Shown: positions 27,935-39,484, counted from the stretch's first letter. The stretch: DNA of 64,000 nucleotides from Rickettsiella endosymbiont of Rhagonycha lignosa (GCF_964031165.1 NZ_OZ035011.1:1168001-1232000), one strand, 5' to 3'. Made by a program: numbers and translations. Notes: generated by a model not told the origin, from the sequence alone.

Positions 27935-28555
27935 TTACTTAGAGTAATACTCAACGACTAGATTCTCATTAAATTCTAGGGGCAATTCGCTACGCTCAGG
28001 AATTAACTTAACAATTCCCTGTAATTTAGTAGAATCCACATCTATCCAACCAGGCTGAGGCTTTTGTTTCGCGAGTTCCAGCGCAGCTTGGATACGCGTT
28101 TGGGCCTTACTTTTTTCCTTAATCTCAACAACATCGCCTGCCTTAACTTGATAGGAAGGAATATTAACAATATTTCCATTTACTTTGACAGAACGATGCG
28201 AGACTAACTGTCTTGCTTCAGCGCGCGTCGCAGAAAATCCCATACGAAATATAACATTATCTAAACGACATTCTAACAATTTAAGTAGGTTTTCACCGGT
28301 AATGCCTTTACGCTTTGCAGCCTTAGCATAATAAAGTCGGAATTGCCTTTCTAATACACCATAAGTGCGTCGAATTAATTGCTTTTGGCGAAACAATACA
28401 CCAAATTCAGATAATCTACCGCGTTTAGCGCCATGCATACCTGGAGGCGTAGCTAACTTACATTTGCTATCAAGTGCACGTATACCACTTTTTAACTGTA
28501 AATCAGTCCCAAGTCTGCGTGCTAATTTACAAGTAGGACCTCGGTATCTAGCCAT
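27935..28555 (-). CDS. rpsD: 30S ribosomal protein S4
   Basis: A primary 16S rRNA-binding protein that also regulates the alpha operon in E. coli. The 206-residue product has the S4 domain ([27 protein letters not shown]) and a typical start, MARYRGP, at 28555, preceded by GGGAG; the upstream TTG at 28573 adds six unsupported residues. It lies between rpsK and rpoA. Confidence 0.96.
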   Translation of the reverse strand: MARYRGPTCKLARRLGTDLQLKSGIRALDSKCKLATPPGMHGAKRGRLSEFGVLFRQKQLIRRTYGVLERQFRLYYAKAAKRKGITGENLLKLLECRLDNVIFRMGFSATRAEARQLVSHRSVKVNGNIVNIPSYQVKAGDVVEIKEKSKAQTRIQAALELAKQKPQPGWIDVDSTKLQGIVKLIPERSELPLEFNENLVVEYYSK

Positions 28556-28599
28556 TAAATTATTTACTCCCAATTATTAATATATACTCTGAGTATGTT

Positions 28600-29049
28600 C
28601 TAAACTCGACGCCGCTTAGGGGGTCGACAACCATTAAAAGGAATACCCGTTACATTTAGTATTTGTGTCACTTCTATATCTTTATTCTTCAATGCCATAA
28701 TAGCTTGTTCTGATCCTTGACCAGGTCCTTTTATTCTAACTTCAACTCGACCCAAGTTATGTTTGTACTTAGCTCTATATTTATCGTAGGCTTTTTCTAT
28801 CGCCTTTTCGAAAGCAACTCGAGCAGCAAAGGCTGTCCCTTTTTTAGTACCTTTAAAATCACAAGCTCCAGCAGAAGATATACCTAAAGTATCACCACCC
28901 TTGCGAATACAAATAATCGTATTGTTAAACGATGTACTCAGATGAACGATTGCATCGGGGATAACCTCTTTGCGTTTACGGTGAGCTCCTGCTAAAGCCT
29001 TATCTGCCATCGTTAAGGGCTGAGAAGCATGTGAATTGTAATCTGTCAT
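28600..29049 (-). CDS. rpsK: 30S ribosomal protein S11
   Basis: Platform protein of the small subunit, close to the Shine-Dalgarno helix. The core runs from HLSTSFNNTII to the basic NGCRPPKRRRV end, with the GPGQGSEQAI motif. At 149 residues it is about 20 longer than E. coli S11, because of an N-terminal polar tail starting MTDYNSHASQ. An inner ATG at residue 14 (MADKALAG) would give the usual length, so the true start may be at 29010. Confidence 0.95.
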   Translation of the reverse strand: MTDYNSHASQPLTMADKALAGAHRKRKEVIPDAIVHLSTSFNNTIICIRKGGDTLGISSAGACDFKGTKKGTAFAARVAFEKAIEKAYDKYRAKYKHNLGRVEVRIKGPGQGSEQAIMALKNKDIEVTQILNVTGIPFNGCRPPKRRRV

Positions 29050-29099
29050 ATTAGTGAATACCTACGCTTTTACATTTTATTGGAAACATGACCATTATA

Positions 29100-29459
29100 T
29101 TAATCTTTACGAATCATTTTACGAGGGCCTTTACGCGTACGTGCGTTAGTGCGGGTACGTTGGCCACGGACTGGTAAACCACGGCGATGACGTATGCCTC
29201 TATAACAACCAAGATCCATCAAACGCTTGATACTGATGGAAACTTCTCGTCGTAAGTCACCTTCCACTTTATAAGTAAGAATCTTCTGCCGTATAGCATC
29301 TAGCTGGGCATCTAAAAGGTCCTTAACTTTGGTCTCAGGCAAAATATCCAAGTCTTGGCATATTTCACTAGCGCGTGAACGTCCAACGCCATAGATAGCA
29401 GTTAAACCGATAACGACATGTTTATTTATTGGTATATTGACACCGGCTATTCTAGCCAT
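29100..29459 (-). CDS. rpsM: 30S ribosomal protein S13
   Basis: Head protein of the 30S subunit that bridges to the 50S and contacts the P-site tRNA. The 119-residue sequence has the family start [10 protein letters not shown] and the helix-turn ending [16 protein letters not shown]. It heads the alpha operon; the 200 bases upstream, up to rpmJ, hold no gene and may carry a local regulatory site, though I could not draw a convincing structure. Confidence 0.97.
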   Translation of the reverse strand: MARIAGVNIPINKHVVIGLTAIYGVGRSRASEICQDLDILPETKVKDLLDAQLDAIRQKILTYKVEGDLRREVSISIKRLMDLGCYRGIRHRRGLPVRGQRTRTNARTRKGPRKMIRKD

Positions 29460-29659
29460 TTTTCACTCCAAACCCTTAAATTTAAGATATTTCAGAAGGC
29501 GCAGTAGGGTATCTCACTCCTGACTAAAAATCAATAACACTCTCGCAAAAATACTTCAATTACTAGTAACCTTAGTAAGCTGCGGGTCGCAATTTAACTG
29601 AACTTTAAAAAAGAAAATGCAGTGGTGTTTCCCGTTCAACCAGTAATCTAGTAATACTA

Positions 29660-29776
29660 CTATCCTTGACGTTGTTTATGGCGAGCTTCAGCTGAACAAA
29701 TGACTCTTAATTTGCCTTTTCTTTTAATAACCTTGCAGTTTCGGCAAATTTTTTTAATCGACGCTCTAACTTTCAT
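29660..29776 (-). CDS. rpmJ: 50S ribosomal protein L36
   Basis: A 38-residue zinc-ribbon-like protein of the large subunit. The product reads [20 protein letters not shown] and ends RHKQRQG, the C-type form with Cys pair C11/C14, C27 and His. AGAGGT precedes the ATG. It sits between secY and rpsM as in other gammaproteobacteria. Confidence 0.96.
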   Translation of the reverse strand: MKVRASIKKICRNCKVIKRKGKLRVICSAEARHKQRQG

Positions 29777-29815
29777 AATAACCTCTAAAGATGATACTCA
29801 TATTCTCTGAGCCAA

Positions 29816-31174
29816 TTAATAGGCGGTACCTGGCCCACCAGACAAACCTTTCAAATTGGCCTTTTTAAGTAAAGATTCATATTGATGCGACATCAATAAA
29901 GACTGAACCTGGACCATAAAGTCCATAATGACCACTACAATAATTAATAGGGAAGTACCCCCAAAATAAAATGGCACATGCCAAGTAAATATCATAAACT
30001 CAGGTAATAAGGCAACCAAAACCAAATAAATACAGCCTATCAAAGTAAGGCGAGTCATCGTTGTGTCAATATATCGCGCACTTTGTTCGCCAGGCCTAAT
30101 ACCAGGGATAAATGCCCCAGATTTCTTCAAATTATCAGCAGTTTCTCTAGGGTTAAAAACCAATGCGGTATAAAAAAAAGAAAAAAATATGATTGCCGCA
30201 GCAAATAACAAAATATAAAGCGGTTGACCGGGTGATAACCAGAAACTAAGCTTTCCCAACCAACTCAAGCCTTTAACGTTAGCAAACCAATTTGCAAACG
30301 TTCCCGGTAACAACATGATACTAGAAGCAAATATAGGGGGAATGACTCCAGCCATATTAATCTTTAAAGGCAAATGACTAGTCTGTGCACTATAAATCTT
30401 ACGACCTTGTTGGCGTTGCGGATAATTAACCGTAATTCGACGTTGTCCGCGCTCCATGAATACGACAAAAGCAGTTACCAACACAATAACTGCCAAAATA
30501 CAGAGTAAAGTTAGAAACTGAACTTGACCCTGTCTAAATTGCTCTAAGGATTTAGCCATAGCCACTGGCAGTCCTGACACTATCCCTGAAAATATTATGA
30601 GCGATATACCATTGCCAATACCGTGTTCAGTAATCTGCTCGCCTAACCACATCAAAAACATCGTACCAGTAACTAAAGTAACGGTAGCTACAAAATAAAA
30701 GAAAAAACCAGGATTCAGAACAACTTGATTACCAACTAACCATTTTGCCATACCCACGGCTTGAATTAACGCAAGCAGTGCAGTCCCATAACGCGTGTAT
30801 TGATTCAGTTTACGCCGCCCGGCTTCACCCTCTTTTTTAAGCTCTTCCAATGCCGGGGTTACAGCCGTTAAAAGTTGAACAATGATAGAAACTGAAATAT
30901 ACGGTAGTAAACCTAAAGCAAAAACAGTGAATCGAGAAAGAGCACCCCCAGAAAACATGTTAAAAAGACCTAATATACTATTGCTCTGGTGGCTAAATAA
31001 ATCGGCTAATCGGTGTGGATCTAAACCAGGTACAGGAATATGGGCACCGATGCGATAAATAATTAATGCCAGCAAAACAAATAGCAAACGTCTTTTCAGT
31101 TCACTAAATCCGCTATTAGGCGTGCGCCCTTTCGCCGAAGCAGCAGTCGTCGCTAGACGGCTAAGTTTTTCCAT
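29816..31174 (-). CDS. secY: Protein translocase subunit SecY
   Basis: The ten-span channel of the Sec translocon in the inner membrane. The 452-residue protein shows the plug and lateral-gate landmarks of the family: IPVPGLDP near residue 47, a [15 protein letters not shown] loop ([15 protein letters not shown]) and the cytoplasmic loop [18 protein letters not shown]. It follows rplO after four bases. Its partner SecE is encoded at 60417-60788. Confidence 0.97.
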   Translation of the reverse strand: MEKLSRLATTAASAKGRTPNSGFSELKRRLLFVLLALIIYRIGAHIPVPGLDPHRLADLFSHQSNSILGLFNMFSGGALSRFTVFALGLLPYISVSIIVQLLTAVTPALEELKKEGEAGRRKLNQYTRYGTALLALIQAVGMAKWLVGNQVVLNPGFFFYFVATVTLVTGTMFLMWLGEQITEHGIGNGISLIIFSGIVSGLPVAMAKSLEQFRQGQVQFLTLLCILAVIVLVTAFVVFMERGQRRITVNYPQRQQGRKIYSAQTSHLPLKINMAGVIPPIFASSIMLLPGTFANWFANVKGLSWLGKLSFWLSPGQPLYILLFAAAIIFFSFFYTALVFNPRETADNLKKSGAFIPGIRPGEQSARYIDTTMTRLTLIGCIYLVLVALLPEFMIFTWHVPFYFGGTSLLIIVVVIMDFMVQVQSLLMSHQYESLLKKANLKGLSGGPGTAY

Positions 31175-31178
31175 CTAT

Positions 31179-31613
31179 TTAAGCCTCAACACTGCCACCG
31201 GCTGCTTTAATTAAAGCCTCTGCTCCCTTACTTAACTTTATACCTTTTACGGTTACTGACCTTTCAAGTTTACCTGTTGCTATGATTTTAACCTCTTTTG
31301 TCAAAGCAGATACCAACCGGCAATCTTTAAGTACTTGTATGTCAACAACATCCCCTTTAATTGTATTTAAGGCATCAATACGTAACACCTGAAGTGACAA
31401 TGATTTAAAAGATGTAAATCCGAACTTAGGTAAACGACGCTGTAAAGGGGTTTGTCCACCTTCAAAACCTAGTTTATGAAAGCCACCGGCTCGCGCACGT
31501 TGTCCTTTATGACCTCGTCCGCAGGTTTTTCCTAAACCAGAACCTATTCCTCTGCCTACACGCTTTGCAGCGGGCTTCGAGCCCGGAGCAGGCTTCAATG
31601 TATTAAGATACAT
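31179..31613 (-). CDS. rplO: 50S ribosomal protein L15
   Basis: Late-assembling large-subunit protein with a long glycine/arginine-rich arm ([20 protein letters not shown]) and a globular end of about 90 residues. Length (144) is normal. It lies two bases after rpmD and four before secY in the spc operon. Confidence 0.97.
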   Translation of the reverse strand: MYLNTLKPAPGSKPAAKRVGRGIGSGLGKTCGRGHKGQRARAGGFHKLGFEGGQTPLQRRLPKFGFTSFKSLSLQVLRIDALNTIKGDVVDIQVLKDCRLVSALTKEVKIIATGKLERSVTVKGIKLSKGAEALIKAAGGSVEA

Positions 31614-31615
31614 AA

Positions 31616-31801
31616 TTAGACTTCCTCTATTTTGAGTAAATAAGCAACTTGATCGATCATTCCACGCATAGGTGAATTATCTTTCACCTCAACAATCTGA
31701 TTTAACCGCTTTAAACCCAACGAAAGAACTGTCGCAGTATGATGAGGTAAACGACCCGAGATACTACGTATAAGAGTCAAGCGCAATTTTTTTTCTGACA
31801 T
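31616..31801 (-). CDS. rpmD: 50S ribosomal protein L30
   Basis: A small (61-residue) large-subunit protein. The [13 protein letters not shown] start and the [20 protein letters not shown] segment are typical. It lies between rpsE and rplO, in standard spc order. Confidence 0.96.
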   Translation of the reverse strand: MSEKKLRLTLIRSISGRLPHHTATVLSLGLKRLNQIVEVKDNSPMRGMIDQVAYLLKIEEV

Positions 31802-31816
31802 ATCTACTTACCTAAA

Positions 31817-32320
31817 TTATTCGTAAATTTCTTTAATCGATTTTCCACGTTTATCTGCAATCATTTCAGGTGTAGACATACTTGACAATGCTTTTAAAGT
31901 GGCGCGCACAACATTGATTCGATTTGAAGATCCAATGATTTTTGCTATGACATTTTTAATGCCTAACACTTCAAAAATTGCGCGCATGGGTCCGCCTGCA
32001 ATAATACCTGTTCCTTCAACTGCAGGAAGTATTATCACCTTAGTTGCTCCGTGACGACCTATCAACGGATGATATAAGGTATGATTATTCAATTCGATAT
32101 AAAGCATATCGCGTCGAGCTTTTTCCAAGGCTTTTTGCATAGCAACAGAAACTTCTCGCGCCGGTCGTTTGCTAAAACCAATACGTCCTTTGCCATCGCC
32201 AACGACAACTCCCGCAGCAAAGCTAAAAATACGTCCACCTTTGACGACCTTAGCATGACGATTAACTGCAATTAATTTTTCTTGCAAGCCATCACTTTTT
32301 GTTGATTGATCAAAACTCAT
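31817..32320 (-). CDS. rpsE: 30S ribosomal protein S5
   Basis: Protein of the 30S body involved in decoding accuracy and mRNA unwinding. The 167-residue sequence carries the S5 N-terminal signature ([21 protein letters not shown]) and the [12 protein letters not shown] loop. Lies between rplR and rpmD. Confidence 0.97.
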   Translation of the reverse strand: MSFDQSTKSDGLQEKLIAVNRHAKVVKGGRIFSFAAGVVVGDGKGRIGFSKRPAREVSVAMQKALEKARRDMLYIELNNHTLYHPLIGRHGATKVIILPAVEGTGIIAGGPMRAIFEVLGIKNVIAKIIGSSNRINVVRATLKALSSMSTPEMIADKRGKSIKEIYE

Positions 32321-32338
32321 CGATGAATAACCTTTTAA

Positions 32339-32701
32339 TTAAAAGGGCAATCCGGCTTCCCGGGCTGCCTCTGCCAATGCCTTGATACAACCATGATACT
32401 TAAAACCTGAACGATCAAAAGCCACTTGATTTATTCCAACCGCTAATGCTCGCTTTGCTATAAAATCACCAACTATCGTCGCTGACTTAATATTATTTCC
32501 AGTAGTACCTAAGGTCTTGATTTCTTTATCAAGTGTAGACGCACTTGCTAATACTTTATCGCCCCGATCGGCTGATACAATAATTTGCGCATAAATATGC
32601 TTAGACGTACGTGCCACACATAAGCGTGCAACACCTAGTTGACGTATTTTAGCACGCGTCTTAGTTGCCCTACGTTTCCGTTTTAACTTCTTGTCTAACA
32701 T
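32339..32701 (-). CDS. rplR: 50S ribosomal protein L18
   Basis: Binds 5S rRNA with L5. The 120-residue product has the Arg/Lys-rich start [18 protein letters not shown] and the [10 protein letters not shown] segment near the end that typifies L18. Lies between rplF and rpsE. Confidence 0.96.
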   Translation of the reverse strand: MLDKKLKRKRRATKTRAKIRQLGVARLCVARTSKHIYAQIIVSADRGDKVLASASTLDKEIKTLGTTGNNIKSATIVGDFIAKRALAVGINQVAFDRSGFKYHGCIKALAEAAREAGLPF

Positions 32702-32716
32702 GCCTACCTCTAATCG

Positions 32717-33247
32717 CTATTTTTTCTTAGTTTCTTTTAATTTAATGCGTTCATTTGCATAACGCACACCTTTACCTTTATAAGCTTCAGGTGGACGATA
32801 CTGACGTATTTCCGCTGCAACCTGTCCAACTAATTGTTTATTAAAACCTTGTATGACTATTTCTGTCGGAGTTGGCGTGGTAATAGTAATTCCATCGGGT
32901 ATTTCATAATCTCTAGGATGTGAAAATCCTAATGTTAAGTTAATTTTTTTACCTTGTACATTCGCTCTATAACCCACGCCTACTAATTGCAGAACTTTCT
33001 TAAATCCCGTTACTACGCCCTCAACTGCATTAGCTATATTGGCACGTGTAGTCCCAGCTAAAGCATCAGCTATTGTACTTTCATCGATAGGACTCACTTG
33101 TAAAGATTTATCTTTAATTTCAATATTAACTTGTTTAGGCAGCTTCAAATTCAATACCGATTTACTGCCTTTAACAACTAGTGTTTCACCATCCAGCGTG
33201 ACTTGCACATCGCCGAAATTTATTGGATTTTTTGCAACTCTTGACAT
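32717..33247 (-). CDS. rplF: 50S ribosomal protein L6
   Basis: Two-domain protein near the GTPase centre of the 50S subunit. The 176-residue sequence starts MSRVAKNPINF and ends with the PPEAYKGKGVRYANERIKLKE signature. Lies between rpsH and rplR with 18- and 15-base gaps. Confidence 0.97.
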   Translation of the reverse strand: MSRVAKNPINFGDVQVTLDGETLVVKGSKSVLNLKLPKQVNIEIKDKSLQVSPIDESTIADALAGTTRANIANAVEGVVTGFKKVLQLVGVGYRANVQGKKINLTLGFSHPRDYEIPDGITITTPTPTEIVIQGFNKQLVGQVAAEIRQYRPPEAYKGKGVRYANERIKLKETKKK

Positions 33248-33265
33248 ATCAACCTTTCTTAACGT

Positions 33266-33661
33266 TTATTCAACGATAGCAATAACTTCGCCGCCTTGAC
33301 CCAAAGCTCGAGCCGCTCTATCAGTCATTAACCCCTTAGGAGTAGATATTATGGCTATTCCTAAGCCAGCGACTACTTTAGGTAGCTCAGTCGCTGAACG
33401 ATAAATGCGTAATCCAGGACGACTCACACGTTTTAATGCTGCAATAACGGGTTTATCTAAATAATACTTTAAAAATATTGTCAGCGAGGACCTACATCCT
33501 TTTTCTTCACATTGAAAATCAGAGATATATCCTTCATCTTTTAACAACTTAGCAATAGCTAATTTAATTTTTGACGAAGGCATCGATACCGATGGCTTTT
33601 CAATCGCTTGGGCATTTTTTATTCGGCAGAGCATATCTGCGATAGGATCTTGCATACTCAT
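33266..33661 (-). CDS. rpsH: 30S ribosomal protein S8
   Basis: Binds central-domain 16S rRNA and, in E. coli, represses the spc operon. The 131-residue protein shows the [14 protein letters not shown] start and the closing [22 protein letters not shown]. Whether it regulates here cannot be judged from sequence. Confidence 0.97.
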   Translation of the reverse strand: MSMQDPIADMLCRIKNAQAIEKPSVSMPSSKIKLAIAKLLKDEGYISDFQCEEKGCRSSLTIFLKYYLDKPVIAALKRVSRPGLRIYRSATELPKVVAGLGIAIISTPKGLMTDRAARALGQGGEVIAIVE

Positions 33662-33671
33662 ATTTTTTACC

Positions 33672-33977
33672 TTACCAGCTTGATTTAACTAATCCTGGGA
33701 GCTCACCTTTCATAGCATAAAGCCGCAGCATATTTCGAGACAGTCCAAAGTGCCGATAAACTCCACGTGGTCGCCCTGTTAAACGACAACGGTTACGTAA
33801 TCGCACTGGAGAAGAATCACGTGGCAATAATTGAATTTTTTGTTGCGCCAACCACTTATCTTCATCAGATGCAGTTATGCTGTAAATAATTTCTTTCAAC
33901 TCAGCACGTTTCACCGCATACTTTTTAACGATAAGTTCGCGCTTTTTCTGGCGCATAATTACACTTTTCTTTGCCAT
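33672..33977 (-). CDS. rpsN: 30S ribosomal protein S14
   Basis: Head protein of the 30S subunit. At 101 residues it is the long, zinc-free (C-minus) form: [22 protein letters not shown] lacks the paired CxxC of the zinc type. Lies between rplE and rpsH. Confidence 0.97.
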   Translation of the reverse strand: MAKKSVIMRQKKRELIVKKYAVKRAELKEIIYSITASDEDKWLAQQKIQLLPRDSSPVRLRNRCRLTGRPRGVYRHFGLSRNMLRLYAMKGELPGLVKSSW

Positions 33978-33982
33978 AAATA

Positions 33983-34525
33983 TTAATTCTCTTTAAACGG
34001 AAACTTAAATGCAACTAATAAAGCTCGTCCTTCCTTATCAGTTTTTGCGGTCGTAGTAATCGTAATATCCATACCACGTAAAGCATCGATTGTATCGTAT
34101 TTAATTTCAGGAAAAACAATTTGCTCACGAATTCCTAAACTATAATTCCCACGACCATCAAAAGATCGAGCGCTAAATCCACGAAAATCTCGAATTCGCG
34201 GTATCGCTACACTAATTAAGCGATCTAAAAACTCGTACATACGGTTTTTTCGTAATGTTACTTTACAGCCGATAGGCCATTCTTCTCGGATTTTAAAGCC
34301 CGCATTAGATTTCTTTGCCTTAGTAACAATTGGTTTTTGCGCAGCAATTAATGTCATATCTGACACGGCTGCATCAATTACCTTTTTATTTGCTGCGGCT
34401 TCACCGACACCCATGTTGAGTGTGATTTTAGTAATACGTGGAACTTCCATGACGCTATCATATGCAAATTCTTGCCTAAGCTGCGCCATAACTGTATTTA
34501 AATAATATTCTTTTAACCTTGCCAT
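33983..34525 (-). CDS. rplE: 50S ribosomal protein L5
   Basis: Binds 5S rRNA and contacts the P-site tRNA and the 30S head. The product (about 180 residues) starts MARLKEYY at an ATG at 34525, preceded by AGGTGAG; the upstream TTG codon adds one residue only. The core shows [10 protein letters not shown] and [20 protein letters not shown]. Lies between rplX and rpsN. Confidence 0.97.
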   Translation of the reverse strand: MARLKEYYLNTVMAQLRQEFAYDSVMEVPRITKITLNMGVGEAAANKKVIDAAVSDMTLIAAQKPIVTKAKKSNAGFKIREEWPIGCKVTLRKNRMYEFLDRLISVAIPRIRDFRGFSARSFDGRGNYSLGIREQIVFPEIKYDTIDALRGMDITITTTAKTDKEGRALLVAFKFPFKEN

Positions 34526-34542
34526 CAAATCTCACCTAATTA

Positions 34543-34863
34543 TTAGATATCAACCAGCTCACCGTTGGATTTAAAGATACGCACCATCTTTCCATCCTCC
34601 AGTTTTTTAATCCCTACCTTATCACCTTTTTTCAAAACTGGATTATACAAAGCCAGATTCGTTAAATTAATTAAAGCTTCTTGCGATACAATTCCCCCAG
34701 CAACATTTTTTTGCGGGTTAGGTTTCACATGTTTTTTTACTAAGTTAATGCCTTCTACGCGCGCACGGTTCTTAGTAGTGCAAACACTCAATATTTTACC
34801 TTGTTTACCCTTATCTTTACCGGCTATGGCGATGACCGTATCACCCTTTCTAATTTTACGCAT
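34543..34863 (-). CDS. rplX: 50S ribosomal protein L24
   Basis: Assembly initiator of the 50S subunit with a KOW motif ([20 protein letters not shown]) at the start. Length (106) is normal. Lies between rplN and rplE. Confidence 0.96.
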   Translation of the reverse strand: MRKIRKGDTVIAIAGKDKGKQGKILSVCTTKNRARVEGINLVKKHVKPNPQKNVAGGIVSQEALINLTNLALYNPVLKKGDKVGIKKLEDGKMVRIFKSNGELVDI

Positions 34864-34876
34864 ATTGTGCTCTACC

Positions 34877-35245
34877 TTATAATACTTCAGAGGCCAAAGA
34901 GATAATCTTCATAAAGCGTTCGGTACGTAATTCTCTAGGAACAGGACCAAAAACCCGCGTGCCTAATGGTTGGTGTTGTGCTGTTAATAAAATAACAGCA
35001 TTGCTATCAAAACGTATCACACTCCCATCACCTCTACGTACTCTTTTTTTAGTACGTACAACGACAGCATGCCAAACTTCACCTTTTTTCACCTTACCGC
35101 GTGGTACAGCATCTTTAACGCTGACTCTAATAACATCTCCAACTCCCGCGTAACGTCGCTTTGACCCACCGAGTACCTTAATACACATCACACTGCGAGC
35201 GCCGCTATTATCTGCCACAGCCAGTTGAGTTTGCATTTGTATCAT
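34877..35245 (-). CDS. rplN: 50S ribosomal protein L14
   Basis: Large-subunit protein at the bridge to the 30S; target of the silencing factor RsfS in other bacteria. The 122-residue sequence begins [19 protein letters not shown] and contains [16 protein letters not shown]. First gene of the spc part, 12 bases after rpsQ. Confidence 0.97.
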   Translation of the reverse strand: MIQMQTQLAVADNSGARSVMCIKVLGGSKRRYAGVGDVIRVSVKDAVPRGKVKKGEVWHAVVVRTKKRVRRGDGSVIRFDSNAVILLTAQHQPLGTRVFGPVPRELRTERFMKIISLASEVL

Positions 35246-35257
35246 AAAAAACTTCCC

Positions 35258-35551
35258 CTATCCCGTCGTTTCTTCAGGAACGGGTTGCTGATTTATCGAC
35301 TTTACTACCACTTGCACAAGCGACCAGGCCTTACGTTTAGAAATCGGGCGTCCCTCCTGGATAATAACGATATCACCTTCTTGACATTGATTTTCTGCGT
35401 CATGAGCAAGAATTTTACTGCTACGTTTTAAATACTTTCCGTACTTAGGATGCTTTACTTTACGTTCTATCGAAACGTTAATGGTTTTATCCATCTTATT
35501 ACTGATAACTCGACCTGTTAAGGTTCGATTGACTTTAATAGCTTGGCTCAT
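35258..35551 (-). CDS. rpsQ: 30S ribosomal protein S17
   Basis: Primary 16S rRNA-binding OB-fold protein. The 97-residue product shows [20 protein letters not shown] and the [14 protein letters not shown] motif. It is about 12 residues longer than E. coli S17 through a C-terminal [11 protein letters not shown] tail. Its start overlaps the rpmC stop by four bases. Confidence 0.96.
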   Translation of the reverse strand: MSQAIKVNRTLTGRVISNKMDKTINVSIERKVKHPKYGKYLKRSSKILAHDAENQCQEGDIVIIQEGRPISKRKAWSLVQVVVKSINQQPVPEETTG

Positions 35552-35757
35552 ACTTTTTTCTGGCCTATGTTTTCGTGTAAAATAGTTAATGTTGTTGCTA
35601 ACAACCGCCGAACTGCTTTTAATCTATGTGTTGCAGTCAATTGATGTGTCGCATGCTGTGCTTCCAATTTAAACTTTTCCTGTCCTAACTTAAAACTTTC
35701 TTCCTTAAGTGATTCAATGGATAAATTTCTCAATTCAATCTTTTCTTTCTTATTCAT
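35548..35757 (-). CDS. rpmC: 50S ribosomal protein L29
   Basis: Two-helix protein at the tunnel exit, where trigger factor and signal recognition particle dock. The 69-residue sequence includes the [22 protein letters not shown] region typical of L29. It shares one base with rplP upstream and four with rpsQ downstream, so translation is tightly coupled. Confidence 0.95.
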   Translation of the reverse strand: MNKKEKIELRNLSIESLKEESFKLGQEKFKLEAQHATHQLTATHRLKAVRRLLATTLTILHENIGQKKV

Positions 35758-36170
35758 TAAAGCACCGTCCGCGTAACAAAATTAGTTGTCATAGGCAATT
35801 TCGCTGCAGCCAGTTTTAAAGCCACTCTAGCCATCTCAGCAGATATACCTTCCATTTCAAATAAAACGCGACCCGGTTGAATAACGGCTACCCAATATTC
35901 AACGCTACCCTTACCTTTACCCTGACGCACTTCCAGAGGTTTTTTTGTAATCGGCTTGTCAGGAAATATCCTAATCCAAACCTTCCCACCTCTTTTAATG
36001 TGTCGAGTTAAGGCGCGGCGCGCTGCTTCAATTTGTCTCGAAGTAATAAAGCCTGCAGCTGTTGCTTTCAAGCCAAATTGTCCAAAACTAACTTCTGTAC
36101 CTCGTGTAGCAATTCCGCGATTACGCCCTTTAAACTGCTTACGATATTTTGTTCGTTTGGGTTGCAACAT
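35757..36170 (-). CDS. rplP: 50S ribosomal protein L16
   Basis: Large-subunit protein near the A site and peptidyl transferase centre. The 137-residue protein starts [19 protein letters not shown] and has the [21 protein letters not shown] core, where R of the RMGKGKG-type loop (here RQGKGKGS) follows. Lies between rpsC and rpmC. Confidence 0.97.
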   Translation of the reverse strand: MLQPKRTKYRKQFKGRNRGIATRGTEVSFGQFGLKATAAGFITSRQIEAARRALTRHIKRGGKVWIRIFPDKPITKKPLEVRQGKGKGSVEYWVAVIQPGRVLFEMEGISAEMARVALKLAAAKLPMTTNFVTRTVL

Positions 36171-36205
36171 AATCTTTTCCCAACTATCTATTCTTCAATA
36201 TTATT

Positions 36206-36982
36206 TTAACGCGTCGCTTCATCTACAATTTCTTTATTCACAGCATGTTTAGTGCTAGCAGGTTGACGTCTGCGACTATAATGCTTTTGATTTCGATCAT
36301 CAAGAAATTGTGTTTTAGCTTCAGTAGTTTCAATATTCGAAATTTTTGAACGATCAAAAACTTCACCCTTATAAATCCAAACCTTTACACCTAATTTACC
36401 ATAGGTTGTTTGCGCTTCTGCTAAACTGTAATCGATGTCCGCACGAAAAGTGTGTAACGGCACACTTCCTTCTTGATAGCGTTCGCTACGCGCAATTTCT
36501 GCACCACCTAAACGTCCCGAAACATTAATCTTAATTCCAAGCGCACCTAATCGTAAGGCTGTTTGCACCGCACGTTTCATAGCACGACGAAACATAACAC
36601 GTCTTTCTAATTGTTGTGCAATATTTTCTGCAACTAATTTTGCATCTAATTCTGGTTTCTTCACTTCCACTACGGAAAGTCGAACGGGCACCAGCATAAT
36701 TTTTTCTAGTTGCTCTCTTAAACGATCGATGTATTCACCTTTTTTTCCGATCACTATGCCTGGCTTTGCAACGGAGATCGTTATTTTTGATTTTCGGGCT
36801 GCGCGTTCTATTTGTATTGAAGAAACCCCAGCTTGTAAAAGCGCCTTTTCAATAAGTTTACGAGCACATAAATCACTGTAAAGATTATCCGCATAATCAC
36901 GGGACTTTTTTGCATACCATCTAGCTGTCGATGTTCGGGTAATACCTAAACGTATTCCAACAGGATTAACCTTATGGCCCAT
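36206..36982 (-). CDS. rpsC: 30S ribosomal protein S3
   Basis: Lines the mRNA entry tunnel and takes part in mRNA unwinding. The 258-residue sequence has the start [14 protein letters not shown], the KH domain ([18 protein letters not shown]) and the [13 protein letters not shown] end of the core. It is about 25 residues longer than E. coli S3, with a polar tail. Two bases separate it from rplV. Confidence 0.97.
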   Translation of the reverse strand: MGHKVNPVGIRLGITRTSTARWYAKKSRDYADNLYSDLCARKLIEKALLQAGVSSIQIERAARKSKITISVAKPGIVIGKKGEYIDRLREQLEKIMLVPVRLSVVEVKKPELDAKLVAENIAQQLERRVMFRRAMKRAVQTALRLGALGIKINVSGRLGGAEIARSERYQEGSVPLHTFRADIDYSLAEAQTTYGKLGVKVWIYKGEVFDRSKISNIETTEAKTQFLDDRNQKHYSRRRQPASTKHAVNKEIVDEATR

Positions 36983-36984
36983 AA

Positions 36985-37332
36985 TTAGTTTTTCTCCCCA
37001 TTTTCATCTGACACTTTTACTGTAATGTGACACGTTGGTTTTAATATGCGGTTGCTTCGGCCTTTAGCACGGGCATGCATACGCTTTAAAGTTGGACCTT
37101 GATCTACAAAAATAGTCGAAACCTTCAGCAAATCGATATCGGCTCCAGCATTATGTTCTGCATTTGCTACAGCAGATTCTAAAACTTTTTTTATCGCCTT
37201 AGCATTTTTTTTGACACTCATGGTCAAGATTTGCATTGCCTTTTCCACGGTTTGACCGCGTACTTGATTCGCTACTAACCGACATTTTTGCGGTGATAAT
37301 CGTGCGTATTTTAAATGTGCTGCAACTTCCAC
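36985..37332 (-). CDS. rplV: 50S ribosomal protein L22
   Basis: Its long loop lines the exit tunnel and helps stalling peptides act. The 115-residue product shows [18 protein letters not shown] and the hairpin tip [17 protein letters not shown]. Lies between rpsS and rpsC. Confidence 0.97.
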   Translation of the reverse strand: MEVAAHLKYARLSPQKCRLVANQVRGQTVEKAMQILTMSVKKNAKAIKKVLESAVANAEHNAGADIDLLKVSTIFVDQGPTLKRMHARAKGRSNRILKPTCHITVKVSDENGEKN

Positions 37333-37349
37333 TTTCTATTCCCCATTAA

Positions 37350-37643
37350 CTATTTTTTTTCATCTGCGCCTTTGGCTTTCTTATCAGCTGCTCTATGGCT
37401 ACGAAAAGTTCGTGTAATAGAAAACTCTCCTAATTTGTGACCTATCATATTTTCGGTAATATAAATAGGAACAAAGTCACGACCATTATGAACCGCTATA
37501 GTCAAACCTATCATTTCAGGCAAAATCATAGAGCTACGCGACCATGTTTTAATAGGTCGCTTAACACTTGCGGCTTGGGTTGCCTGTACTTTTTTCGTTA
37601 AATGTCCCTGTATATATGGACCTTTTTTTACTGAGCGTGGCAC
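37350..37643 (-). CDS. rpsS: 30S ribosomal protein S19
   Basis: Head protein that forms a bridge to the 50S. The 97-residue sequence starts [15 protein letters not shown] and has the [15 protein letters not shown] and [16 protein letters not shown] motifs. Lies between rplB and rplV. Confidence 0.97.
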   Translation of the reverse strand: MPRSVKKGPYIQGHLTKKVQATQAASVKRPIKTWSRSSMILPEMIGLTIAVHNGRDFVPIYITENMIGHKLGEFSITRTFRSHRAADKKAKGADEKK

Positions 37644-37665
37644 TAGATCACCTCGTCAAATTAAA

Positions 37666-38493
37666 TTATTTCTTCTTACGTCGTTGCACAATCATTTTTG
37701 CATCGCGTTTATTGCGGCGCGTTTTATAACCCTTGGTTGGAAGACCCGTAGGACTCACCGGATGTCGACCACCTGAAGTTTTACCTTCACCACCACCATG
37801 CGGGTGATCAACCGGGTTCATCGCCACACCTCTAACGGTAGGACGAATTCCACGCCAACGGGATGCTCCTGCCTTCCCTAACGAACGCAGATTATGATCA
37901 TTATTACTGACAACACCTATGCTCGCTTTACATTCGACAGGTACTTTTCGTAGCTCTCCCGATCGCAGCCGTATAGTAGCATAATCTCCCTCACGTGCAA
38001 TGAGCTGTACATACGCCCCAGCACTACGTGCCAATTGAGCTCCTTTACCAGGTTTCAGTTCAATAGCATGTAATACTGTCCCAACAGGGATATTGCGTAA
38101 AGGCAATGAGTTTCCGGGGCGGATCAAAGCCTCCGGCCCAGCATCGACTTGCATACCGACTTTGAGGTCATTCGGAGCCAAAATATAACGACGCTCACCA
38201 TCTGGATACAAAATCAAAGCAATGTGCGCAGTACGATTTGGATCGTATTCTATCCTTTCAGCACGTCCGCTGATTCCTTCTTTATCGCGCTTAAAGTCGA
38301 TTAGACGATACTGCTGCTTATGACCTCCGCCTTGATGACGTGTAGTAATTCTACCTTGATTATTACGCCCACCCCTTTTAGGTTTTGGAGCTAATAAACT
38401 ACTATGCGGCTTACCTTTATGTAGACCCACTTTTGAAATCTCAACGACAAAGCGTCGACCTGGCGAGGTAGGATTTGCTTTTTTACTAGGCAT
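37666..38493 (-). CDS. rplB: 50S ribosomal protein L2
   Basis: Among the most conserved large-subunit proteins, needed for subunit joining and peptidyl transfer. The 275-residue protein shows the [18 protein letters not shown] segment and the late [13 protein letters not shown] signature containing the functionally important histidines. Lies between rplW and rpsS. Confidence 0.98.
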   Translation of the reverse strand: MPSKKANPTSPGRRFVVEISKVGLHKGKPHSSLLAPKPKRGGRNNQGRITTRHQGGGHKQQYRLIDFKRDKEGISGRAERIEYDPNRTAHIALILYPDGERRYILAPNDLKVGMQVDAGPEALIRPGNSLPLRNIPVGTVLHAIELKPGKGAQLARSAGAYVQLIAREGDYATIRLRSGELRKVPVECKASIGVVSNNDHNLRSLGKAGASRWRGIRPTVRGVAMNPVDHPHGGGEGKTSGGRHPVSPTGLPTKGYKTRRNKRDAKMIVQRRKKK

Positions 38494-38508
38494 AAAACTT
38501 AATTCTCT

Positions 38509-38823
38509 CTATTTTGTTCCGGTAAAATCGATGTCATAGCCTTCCTTCAAGCTCACATAAGCTTTTTTCCAGCCCTTTAACTGACCTTCAACTTGTTTAA
38601 AGCGACGAGTTTTGGCCTTTACATTCAAAAGTTGAACAGCATTTACTTTTACATTAAACAATGATTCTACCGCTTGTTTAATTTCTGACTTATTTGCATT
38701 CTTTAATACTTTAAACACAAACTGTCGATGCTTATCTGCCAGCATCGTAGATTTTTCTGATAAATGTGGCCGTTGAATAAGTTTAAATCGGCGCAACTGC
38801 TGAGTTAGGGCAATGTTCATCAT
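38509..38823 (-). CDS. rplW: 50S ribosomal protein L23
   Basis: Protein at the tunnel exit that recruits trigger factor and the signal recognition particle. The 104-residue product contains [20 protein letters not shown] and the [20 protein letters not shown] ending. Its ATG overlaps the rplD stop (ATGA), and a second ATG follows directly, so the start may be one codon later. Confidence 0.96.
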   Translation of the reverse strand: MMNIALTQQLRRFKLIQRPHLSEKSTMLADKHRQFVFKVLKNANKSEIKQAVESLFNVKVNAVQLLNVKAKTRRFKQVEGQLKGWKKAYVSLKEGYDIDFTGTK

Positions 38824-39437
38824 GCTAAGAGTTCCTCAATTTGTTTTAAAGCAGGCGCTGTGATTAATATCTTTTCATAATGAATTAAATTAACTGGATT
38901 AATAGCTTCCACGTCAGTTAATTCTACTTTATGTACATTTCTTGCTGCTAAATAAGTATTTTCATTAACTTCTTCAAGAACAATAAGTACTTTTTGGTCG
39001 ATCTTGAGATTATGTAGTTTTGCAACTAAATCACGAGTCTTAGCATTTTCGAGTTCAAACGATTCTAAAACAATAAATCTTCCTTGGCGTAAAAGCTCCG
39101 AACAAATGGATCGCATCGCTGCACGATACATTTTTTTATTTACTTTTTGTGAAAAATCTTGCGTGCTTGCTGCAAAAGTAACACCACCACTACGCCAAAG
39201 CGGACTACGAATAGTACCTGCCCTTGCACGACCCATACCCTTTTGCTTCCAAGGTTTTTTTCCACCACCACTTACAGCAGCACGATTTTTCTGCGCTCGC
39301 GTACCTTGCCGTCCACCTGCTAAGTAAGCAGTGACAACTTGATGGACTAAAGGCTCATTAAATCGACATCCGAAAACAGTTTCTGATAACTGCAGTTCTT
39401 GATTCGAGCCATTTTTTGTTACTAAAGCCACTTGCAT
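38820..39437 (-). CDS. rplD: 50S ribosomal protein L4
   Basis: Assembly protein of the 50S subunit whose loop lines the exit tunnel; in E. coli it represses the S10 operon. The core shows [20 protein letters not shown] and [18 protein letters not shown] use the ATG at 39437, giving [10 protein letters not shown]; the frame extends to 39470 without family support. Whether the autoregulation exists is doubtful here, as only 18 bases separate tuf from rpsJ, leaving no leader. Confidence 0.96.
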   Translation of the reverse strand: MQVALVTKNGSNQELQLSETVFGCRFNEPLVHQVVTAYLAGGRQGTRAQKNRAAVSGGGKKPWKQKGMGRARAGTIRSPLWRSGGVTFAASTQDFSQKVNKKMYRAAMRSICSELLRQGRFIVLESFELENAKTRDLVAKLHNLKIDQKVLIVLEEVNENTYLAARNVHKVELTDVEAINPVNLIHYEKILITAPALKQIEELLA

Positions 39438-39484
39438 AAAGCCATTCCAAAAATTTATAGTGCAAATCAATCTCTACTAAGAGA